From: Haematobia irritans
Lineage: Eukaryota > Arthropoda > Insecta > Diptera > Muscidae
Reading direction: 5' to 3'
NCBI RefSeq assembly: GCF_050003625.1
Contig: NC_134398.1
Span: 62,256,891 to 62,320,890, forward strand
DNA: 64,000 bases
Position 1 is the first letter of the stretch; the number at the start of each line of letters is the position of its first letter. Both the position numbers and the translations under genes were made by a program. Of this stretch, positions 12,166 to 21,300 are shown piece by piece. The notes under the pieces were generated by a model, which worked only from the letters and a program-made list of their open reading frames with translations, did no database searches and was not told the DNA's origin.

Positions 12166-12532
12166 TTGCCGGCCGCCTTGCAACATCAAGGTATGTTGTA
12201 ATTAAACTAAACTTAAAATACAATATTAGGCTAAGTGCAGTGCAAGTGAGTTTCTTTCAGTTCATTTATAAAAAATTCAATTTATTCGTTATTTATCTTT
12301 TCAACATCAACTTAAGACTAGATTACAAAAAAAAACTAACAAAAATAGGTACGTAAGGTCAGAAGGGGACCTGGTAGAACCCAAAAGGGGGGCTCTCGCG
12401 ACAAAGTAGCGATGGGTCAAAAGGGGACCCGGTAGAACCCCAAAAATGGGGGTTCTCGCGAATAGATATAGAATAAAACGATGGCCAAAAAGGGGGCCGT
12501 TAGAACCCAAATGGGGGGCCCTCGCGACTACC

Positions 12533-12883
12533 CTAGCAGTTACACAACCCGGACAGAACCCAACCGAAGATTGTATAATGAGCCACCGGGAGACCGGGCG
12601 ACGTATATACCCTATGTGTTATGATTCGCCCATACACCTCAGGACCAAAAACGATCGCAACCCGTCCCACTCGGTAAAATTGCGGATCTGCCAAAGGTAA
12701 TCCCAAAAAGGATTCCTTGATCCGTTCTGGCACGGCTTCGGCGGGGGTCAACACACGACCTAGATCATGCACACGAGCAGTAAACGTCAGTCGCTGCTCT
12801 GGATCATAAGCGGACGATACTGTCAACCGGCAAAATTGGACCCCCTCAATATTTGTAACCGGTAGCCCTAAGTTCTCGACCAT
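12533..12883 (-). pseudogene. Truncated BEL accessory ORF (C-terminal third)
   Basis: Encodes the last 116 residues of the 359-residue accessory protein described at 17203-18282, identical by eye. Its 5' part is absent because the duplicated segment stops at 12885, joining directly to GCGTTTTTAAG. The retained part covers the FGPEVYGRI and FGWVLSG blocks of the protease-like region. It lacks the zinc knuckles and the IDNC site. It cannot be expressed from a BEL promoter, because no 5' LTR remains in this copy. Confidence 0.85.
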
Positions 12884-15800
12884 AGCGTTTTTAAGAAATG
12901 TTCGTTCTCAAAAAAAGTAGATAACATGCAATAATACAAATCAAGTCATTAGTTTTCAATGTGAGAAGAAGTTAAAATAAATGTATATGCGCACATTTTT
13001 CAACCAAAATTGAAACTATCCATAATTTTAATTAAATTTTCGAGAACTAATATCAGAAATAAGAGAATGCTAGGATATAGTACAATAGTAAAGCAAATAT
13101 GAATGTCCTTACACTGAAAAAAAACATGCCCGGTTCCAAAGATTTTGTCTTTACTTTAACAGTTTGGGTATTAATTCCGAGCCAAAGAAGCGGAGAATAC
13201 AAGTAAGGATACTTTAAAGACGCAGTTCTCTTTTAAATTTGGGGGTTATGTACTTGCTTCTAGGAAGCAAATGTTAATTTATCATTTTTTTAGATTTTTT
13301 TCGTCAGTTGTTATCAAAATCCTTTAAAAACGAGTTAACGACAATTTTATTTTCCATATTAAGACTCGACTTCCAGTAGAAATTATGCTATGTTTCAAGT
13401 AAAAAGCGTCTTTAAAATAAAGTGTTGAAAACATGTCTTATTTTTTTAAACGATTTTTTGCTTTGTAGGCAAGATGCAAAAAGGAAACCAATTTAAAGAC
13501 AATTTTATTAATTTTAAAGAATTTTTCTTAATTATTAAAGTCACGTTGACCTTACCTCAAAAATTTTATCTTTCATGTTATGATACACATTTTTAAGTAA
13601 AATCACTTAATTATAAGGACATTACAACTTCATTCAAAAGTTTATTGACTTTTGGACAAGGAAAAAAAACTTTATTTTAGAGAAATGCGTCTTCCATATT
13701 AAGCAAAATTTGCATTCTTATTCTAAGGACATGAAATCTTTTACTTCACGACAATATTTTTTTCAGTGTAGAAAACTAAAAAATTGAATATAAATAAGAT
13801 CGTTTAATTGCATTTATTTGACGTTCATTACAAACATCTTTGTAGTAATACGGGATGAAATTGATCGAAAGTACTTTTGTTACTTTTATAACACATACTA
13901 GAGATATATTTTGACATTTGCCGTTTTTGAAAATAATTACTAAAAAAACACGTTGTGTTTTCCCCAATGTACATACGTACAAAAATACATATCGTACATT
14001 TTAAACGTTTACTCACACTACGCTAAGTACTAGCTATATTGGAAATTACCTACACAGTGTAATTTCAAAGTTACACATTTCATTCAAGTAATATTTTATT
14101 CGGAGCGGAGCGGTTTTACATTTGGAAACCGCTCCGCTCCGGATTTTAGAAATGCCTCTCCCGCTCCGCTCCCGCTCCGGCAAAAAAAGGGCTTGCACCG
14201 CTCCGGATCCCTGGTTGTGTGTTTTGCGTATTTGACTCTAGAAAACAAATTTTAATTTACTAGTTTTCAGCTTTTTTCTTCTGTCCTACACTCTCTGTTT
14301 CACTAAAGCCAATTTAACTTTATTTTAATTCAAGGAAATATTATGTTTGGAGAAAGTTTCCTTTACTCTAATAATTTTGTATGTACGTTAGTTAAACTAA
14401 CTAAAATACGGGGAAAAAAGTATACGCAAATTAAGCATAAAGATTTACTAATTTATTACAAATGACTTCATCATGAACTTCGTATGTCACTAAAGACATT
14501 CTTGTAATTTTGAAGTCCAATTTTTTCCTTCAAAATACAAAATTTTCTTTAACAAAGGAAAAAACCTAATTATGGCTAGTAAATGTTCTTGAATTTGTCG
14601 AAAAATATTTACTTATTTTTGTGATATCGGCGTGATGTGTAACGACCCTTCTCTTTCAAATACGATACCTTATGTGTGGGTGCTACCTATAATGCCGGCC
14701 TTGCTCAGGGCAATGGGGGAGTGTTCTTGCCATAAGGTATAGATTTCGGCCAGTTAACATAAATTAATAAATTTTAGGTAGCTCTTATTAAAGGATTGCC
14801 ATGTTAAAACAAAAAAATGAAACAAAACAAAATTCACAGGGTAACAGAAATGCCTACATTTTGGAAGAACCAATGGTGTAGCTTGTCTTTCCTCTTATAC
14901 CCTCCCATCCTTGCTCGATGAGTTAAGACATCGGCCCACTGTGCGACTCAACCAATCATGGCTTCATTTTCGTGAAAATGGTATAAAACGGGCTTAGTGA
15001 TTCATGTTTAAATTGAATTTATTAAAAACAAACATATTTAAAATGAGTTGTGAGAAAATGCAAACGAAAAGTTGAGAAAGTGGATTGAAATTAAGAAGAT
15101 AAAATGTTAAGACTGAAATGTACTAGTTAAATTAAATAGTTTTAGTGTAAATATAATAGTATCCTTATGCGGTTTATATCTTAGTGTTCATATGATACGG
15201 CTGACAAGATTTTTCTTCTTTTTTTTGTGTACACACAAAAAAATTTTTTCTGATTCAATCACGAAATTAATTGATCCAATTATGGGATCATAGCATAGAA
15301 AAAATTCTTGATTAAAAAATTAATTGATTTCATTGCCATATTTCAATTAATTTTTTTTAAAAAAAATTTAATTGATGTTGATTGCAAAACTCAATTAATT
15401 TATTAATTAAAAAAAGGTAACTATTTTCAATTAAATTCTGAATTGGCTTAGAATTTTTATTTGGATTAACAATTGATTGTTTAAAAAAAAATTAATTAAA
15501 AATTTAAAAAAAAAATGTTCATCATCATCATAAACTGACTTAGTCTTCCGAATATGATTAAAAGTTAATTGTATCAATTAACTTTTTAATTAAAAATTTT
15601 AAAATTTTCAATCATTGACTTAATTAACTTAATGTTTCTATCTTGATTAAAAAGTTAATTGTACCAATTAATATATTAATTGAAAAAAATTTCAAATTCA
15701 ATTAACTTTTTAATTGGAAATATTTTGATGATATTTTTTTCTGTGTACGTACTATTTGTTTGGTCTTTAACACATGTTTATTTTAATAAAAATAAAGATT

Positions 15801-16209
15801 TTTTTTTGATACTCACGGTCATAAAAAAATTATTCCATCGTTGACAAACTCATGTGTTGAAAGACGGGTTGAACTACAGTGGTATAAATAATAAATTAAT
15901 AAGTGGTAATACAAGAGTAAATAGTTGTAGGAACGATATTTTGCCTCCTCCTTCGTTTAGAAATAAATTATTGGAATCTAGATTACTCGAGGATGATTCC
16001 ATAAACACCATTAGTTTCCATGCCAATCCAATTTATAGAAAATCTTCCTGGAATTTTGACTCAATAGTAGCTTTCAATATGGACCGCGAGTTGTAAAAGA
16101 TCTTGCTACTTTCCATTTAAGCTAGGTTGAGCTAGGAGATCGCTCGATACAATCTTGACTTATTATTGTTTGGATTTCGGATTATCAAAATCACCAGAAT
16201 CATTCGGTT

Positions 16210-16457
16210 AGAATACACACAAAAATTTTTTTTTTCTGATTCAATCACCAAATTAGTTGATCCAATTAATTTTTTAATTGAAATGTCTTCAATCACGAAA
16301 ATGATAGTATCAATCACAGCTTTAATTGCGCATAGAAAAAATTCTTGATTAAAAAATTAATTGATTTTTTAGCAAATTTCAATTAATTTTTTAATTGATT
16401 CAATTAAAAATTTAATTGATGTTGATTGCAAAACTCAATTAATTTGTTTTAAAAAAG
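16210..16457 (+). mobile_element. TTAATTGAT-rich MITE, left half (BEL-1 target)
   Basis: Begins ATACACACAAAAATTTTTTTT and runs into GGTAAC, where BEL-1 is inserted. The right half resumes at 25506 (CTATTTTTAATTAC) and ends near 25825 with TTGTTTTCTGTGTAG. The intact order can be seen at 10717-10790. Confidence 0.75.
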
Positions 16458-16462
16458 GTAAC

Positions 16463-16835
16463 TGTTCGCCGATTGCGAAAAAATATGTAAATATAGAGAA
16501 AAATAAAAACACGATAGTTTAATATTTTCAATATATAACAAGAGCAGAAGGTTTTATTAAGGTGTTTTTTATTATAATTTATGGTAAACAATATTACCTA
16601 TAATTTCCAACGATATGGATAAATCGCAACCGCAACAATTCGCTTATCGATAGCAAGATAGATAATGACAAGAAAGATGCTCTCAACCAAGATGGCGGAA
16701 GGCGGGGGCTTTTGACAAGACAAAATAATGTTCGAATTATGACATTTCTACTCTGCCAGGGATGCACCAAAAAGTAGTATACAAAATTTTAACGATCACT
16801 ATTAAACCAAATTAAACTTTCTTCTAACTTAAACA
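16463..16835 (-). repeat. BEL-1 3' LTR
   Basis: 373 bp, ending TGTTTAAG on the sense side and CGGCGAACA at the far end. A polyadenylation hexamer AATAAA lies on the minus strand at 16553-16558. Directly upstream in the sense direction is GGCGGCCGGCAA, in place of an obvious long polypurine tract. Confidence 0.92.
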
Positions 16836-17009
16836 TTGCCGGCCGCCTTGCAACATCAAGGTATGTTGTAATTAAACTAAACTTAAAATACAATATTAGG
16901 CTAAGTGCAGTGCAAGTGAGTTTCTTTCAGTTCATTTATAAAAAATTCAATTTATTCGTTATTTATCTTTTCAACATCAACTTAAGACTAGATTACAAAA
17001 AAAAACTAA

Positions 17010-17215
17010 CAAAAATAGGTACGTAAGGTCAGAAGGGGACCTGGTAGAACCCAAAAGGGGGGCTCTCGCGACAAAGTAGCGATGGGTCAAAAGGGGACCC
17101 GGTAGAACCCCAAAAATGGGGGTTCTCGCGAATAGATATAGAATAAAACGATGGCCAAAAAGGGGGCCGTTAGAACCCAAATGGGGGGCCCTCGCGACTA
17201 CCCTAGCAGTTACAC
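17010..17215 (-). repeat. BEL-1 3' UTR triple GC-rich repeat
   Basis: Three imperfect ~60-bp units, each with CGCGAGRGCCCCC, GGGTTCTA and CCCCTTTTGRCC. They begin immediately after the accessory ORF stop. The same three-unit block is in BEL-2 at 56950-57125. The units can pair internally (GGGGG/CCCCC arms), so RNA structure is likely. Confidence 0.8.
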
Positions 17216-18282
17216 AACCCGGACAGAACCCAACCGAAGATTGTATAATGAGCCACCGGGAGACCGGGCGACGTATATACCCTATGTGTTATGATTCGCC
17301 CATACACCTCAGGACCAAAAACGATCGCAACCCGTCCCACTCGGTAAAATTGCGGATCTGCCAAAGGTAATCCCAAAAAGGATTCCTTGATCCGTTCTGG
17401 CACGGCTTCGGCGGGGGTCAACACACGACCTAGATCATGCACACGAGCAGTAAACGTCAGTCGCTGCTCTGGATCATAAGCGGACGATACTGTCAACCGG
17501 CAAAATTGGACCCCCTCAATATTTGTAACCGGTAGCCCTAAGTTCTCGACCATAGAGCGACAGATTTGGCTTTGGCGCGCGCAGTTGTCGATTACTGCAC
17601 GGACCGGAACGGACACACCATGGGGGGACACGCGGACTACGAGGCTGGGCGCCAGAGTAACGACATTCTGCAGAGGCAGAACTCCGACGCCGCCAAAATC
17701 GGAATATGACTGTGCCACAGCAAGATCGGACGGACGATTCGTATGGCTCCCACTACGAATCCGCTGAGCAGACCTCGAGCTCCCATGTTCAATTCGAGGC
17801 GCCGCAGCCGCAGCGTGTAACAAAACATTGTGGTCCCCGGAGCAACTGGGGCACCTACGCCGGCTAGGACAATCCTTCGACTGGTGGGTCTGTGCTAGAC
17901 ATCTGTAGCAATAGCGATGTCGTACCACCATACGTATCCTCTTCTCAATCGAAAGAGAGAGGAACTTCCGACACCGCCGCAATGCGTGACGACCTCCACA
18001 AACCCTGCAAACCAATTGAGCAGGAGTTCGACCAACATCAGTAGCCCCTACTACAGCAGGCGCCACCACGGGCTCATCCACAACTACCGGAGGTGGACTC
18101 TCAATTTCTTGGGGCGATAGCTGGACCTCCGGAATGGCAGGCGACGGTATCGCCATCGGCTCCTCCAACAATGCCCGTTCGACCGCCGACATATCAAGGG
18201 GGCACGCAGTATCATCATCCGATTGATCCATAATAACCTCGACATTTTCCAAGTCGTCAGCGAAGCACGAGGTATTTTCCAT
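17203..18282 (-). CDS. BEL accessory ORF: zinc-knuckle plus protease-like (Gag/PR paralogue)
   Basis: 359 residues. The start chosen is the ATG at 18282, which follows the gag-pol stop by 23 nt in another frame. Residues 1-90 are acidic and proline-rich. Residues 92-156 hold three Cys/His clusters (CRVC...H...C, CYRCL...H...C, CPSC...H..LLH) with the same spacing pattern as the Gag zinc knuckles upstream. Residues ~218-359 resemble the retropepsin-like domain of BEL gag-pol: AVIDNC at 229-234 stands where gag-pol has ALIDPA, FGPEVYGRI matches LGADLYPRI, and IFGWVLSG matches VFGWLVTG. So the ORF looks like a duplicated nucleocapsid-protease module. The D is kept but followed by Asn-Cys, so protease activity is doubtful. 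It has no signal peptide or membrane segment, so it is not an envelope. Both full-length copies keep it open. Its role is unknown. Confidence 0.85.
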   Translation of the reverse strand: MENTSCFADDLENVEVIMDQSDDDTACPLDMSAVERALLEEPMAIPSPAIPEVQLSPQEIESPPPVVVDEPVVAPAVVGATDVGRTPAQLVCRVCGGRHALRRCRKFLSLSIEKRIRMVVRHRYCYRCLAQTHQSKDCPSRRRCPSCSGDHNVLLHAAAAAPRIEHGSSRSAQRIRSGSHTNRPSDLAVAQSYSDFGGVGVLPLQNVVTLAPSLVVRVSPHGVSVPVRAVIDNCARQSQICRSMVENLGLPVTNIEGVQFCRLTVSSAYDPEQRLTFTARVHDLGRVLTPAEAVPERIKESFLGLPLADPQFYRVGRVAIVFGPEVYGRIITHRVYTSPGLPVAHYTIFGWVLSGLCNC

Positions 18283-18305
18283 GATATTGCGAGAAAATAT
18301 ACGAA

Positions 18306-21300
18306 TTACAAAGAGTTCGCCGAAGTGTCGGTCAATGAGACCGACTTAGCTATAGGTCGTCTTACAACGCCATTCTCCGTACGTATATCCGCGACCCGAA
18401 TGTGACCATCTACGCCCGGGTGAACCGACACGACTCGACCTAATTTCCAAGAAGTTGGTGGAAGCTGTTCATGACGAATAACGACTAGGTCATTTACCAT
18501 AACATCGCGCTGAGGAAATTTCCACTTATATCTCATATGCAGATTCTTCAAATATTCCTCTTTCCAACGTACACAAAACTGTTGTGCAAGAGCCTGTACC
18601 TTACGAAACCGATTCACCAACGAAAGAGGCTGTTCGGTTATAACTGGCTCAGCAGGGGCGAGTAGAGGGGCACCTATAAGAAAATGACCTGGTGTCAAAG
18701 CGTCAAGCTCCTGCGGGTTATCCGATTGGGGACAAAGAGGCCTTGAATTCAAACAAGCCAACACCGTCGAAAACTCTTCAAACGTGAAACGAATATTCCC
18801 TACTTGCCTTCTGAAATGCAACTTAAAACTCTTCACCCCAGCTTCCCAAAGGCCTCCCATATGAGGCGCACCAGCTGGGATAAATCGCCACGATAGGCCC
18901 TGGTGTGCAAACGTAGAGGACACGACATCACTGCTTCCCCTAATGAAATCCCGGAAATTTCGTTCAAGCTCACGCGACGCACCGACAAAATTTGTCCCAT
19001 TGTCCGAGAAAATGGTCGCAGGACAACCCCGACGAGCAACAAACCTATGAAATGCCGCAAGAAAGCCGGCAGTCGACAAGTCGGAAACCGCTTCCAAATG
19101 AATCGCCCTAGTAGCAAAACACACGAAAACGCACACATAACCTTTAGTTATGCGACAATAACGTCCGGTGAACGACTTCACCTCAAAGGGGCCTGCATAA
19201 TCTACGCCAGTCGTAGTAAAAGGTCTGTCGAGAACAGTTCTTTCCGGAGGAAGAGGAGCCATCACCTGACTACAAACCCGTTTCCTCTCCAAAAGACATG
19301 GTTTACACCTATGTATAACCGAACGAATAAGATTTCTCACCCGAGGTATCCAGTACTCTATACGAAGAATACGCAACATCAACAGATTTCCTCCATGAAT
19401 GGAAATCAAATGAACAAATTCCACCAAAAGCTTCGTGAATCGACAGCTATAGGGCAAAATTATAGGGTGCCGCTCCGAATATGAAAGAATAGGCGAGCGG
19501 CTCAAACGACCATGCATCCGCATTACACCCATCTCATCTAGGAACGGGTTCAAAGAAACAAGTGAACTGCCAGTACCTAACGAAGACCTATCCATCAAGT
19601 CCTTATATTCATTACCATAATTCACTTTTTGAGCAAGCACTATCAAGCGACTTTTAGTTGCCCTAATCTCAGACGATGATAAACTGTGATCTGCATAGCT
19701 ACAATCACGCCTATGAGCGGGATGCGTTCGATAAAAGAATCTCATAACATATGAGATAACACGCAGCGCTCTTCCCAGAGAAGAGAACCTATCGAGAACA
19801 TCCTCGTAAGAATTAAAGAAAGAAACATGCGCCTTCACAGAACGCATTTCTACGTCGGTCTCGAGAGAGGACACGTCACGAACAGGCCATTCCGAATGCG
19901 CACACGATAACCACTGTGGCCCATGCCACCAAATCGCAGACGCGGCCAAATCCGAAGGGGACACACCCCGGCTGCCAAGATCGGCAGGATTATCCTCCGA
20001 CCTCACATGGTACCACTTCGTACCACTGACGTTCTCCTGGATGCGACATACCCTATTCGCGACAAACGTTGTCCAAGTCGAAGGCGTTTTCTTTAACCAG
20101 GCCAGTACAATAGTCGAATCCGTCCAACAATAAATTCGACCAAAATCAATACCGATTTCTCGAATGACCGTTCTCGCGAGTTCAGACGCCAAAACTGCAC
20201 CGCAAAGCTCCAGACGAGGTAAAGAAATTGATTTCAATGGAGCAACTTTAGTTTTGCACGATAGCAAATTTACGACAATTTCACCATTCGGGGCCAAAAC
20301 TCCAATATATACTACCCCCGCGTATGCCTTAACCGAGGCATCTGAAAACACGTGAAGCTCGGCCGAAGTGCACGGTGTGTAACGAATCCACCGAGGAATA
20401 TTTATCGAATTGACATCCGGATAATTATCTACAAATTTTCCCCACTCGGAGGCCGTTGCCGATGGCAGTACTTCATCCCAGCCGACGCGATCAAGCCAAA
20501 CCTTCTGTATGATAATCTTTGCTACAATTATCACCGGACCTAACCAACCGACAGGGTCGAATAATTTCGCGATAGCCGACAACACTTCCCGTTTAGTGTA
20601 CCCACACTTTTTCGCTATAGGCTCGACCGCGAAGTAGAACGTATCCAATTGAGCATTCCATCTCACACCCAATGGTTTCGAATTGCTAGCCTCGACAAAT
20701 GCCAGCAATTGAGCATCAACCAAAAATTCCGACGGCAGCGAATCTAAAATTTCTCTATAATTCGAAGTCCATTTCCGCAATTCAAATTTAGCCGTCGCAA
20801 GCGCCGCGATTAATTGATCCCGAGCGATTATCGCGGTTTCAAGGTCATGAGTTCCAGTCAAAACGTCATCAACGTACATACATTTACGTAAAATACCGGC
20901 CGCGAGTGGAAACTCCTCCTCAGTGTCTTCAGCTAACTGTAACAGTGTCCGTATCGCGAGATATGGTGCACAGTTTACACCGAAGGTCACCGTTTGTAGT
21001 TCATAGTCCTGGACTGTCCTTGTCGGAGAGTCCCTAAAAACAATTCTCTGCAACGGAGCATGAGAAGAGTCCACTCGAATCTGCCTATACATCTGTGTAA
21101 TATCGCAGTTGAACACGTATTTAAATAGTCGCCATCGCACAATAAGAAGGACTAAGTCCTGCTGCAAAGTGGGACCTACGTGAAGGATATCGTTAAGACT
21201 ACTCCCGTTGGACGTTTTATTAGACGCATTAAATACGACGCGAAGTTTGGAAGTCTTCTTCTCGAGGTTAATGACAGGATGATGTGGAAGATAACACGAA

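Larger units (their letters stand above)
8216..12885 (+). repeat. 4670-bp direct duplication, first copy
   Basis: Every landmark here recurs exactly 4670 bp downstream, identical by eye. It begins at GCGTTTTTAAG (8216) and ends at CTCGACCATAG (12885), inside the BEL accessory ORF. There is a 2-bp shared AG at the junction. It could be a very recent segmental duplication or an assembly artefact. Confidence 0.9.
12886..17555 (+). repeat. 4670-bp direct duplication, second copy
   Basis: Second copy of 8216-12885. Here the BEL sequence continues without a break into the full element, so this copy keeps the ancestral right junction. It contains the MITE copies at 13110-13770, 14091-14216, 14270-14645 and 15220-15750. 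Confidence 0.9.

Noticed and set aside
17203..18282. Accessory ORF as a retroviral envelope gene
   Set aside because: Despite the env position, there is no signal peptide, no transmembrane helix and no furin-like site. The content matches zinc-knuckle and protease modules instead.
18903..19484. 193-codon plus-strand frame, also seen inverted at 54575-55237
   Set aside because: Antisense shadow of the BEL integrase region. Its presence in both elements simply follows from conservation of the sense strand.
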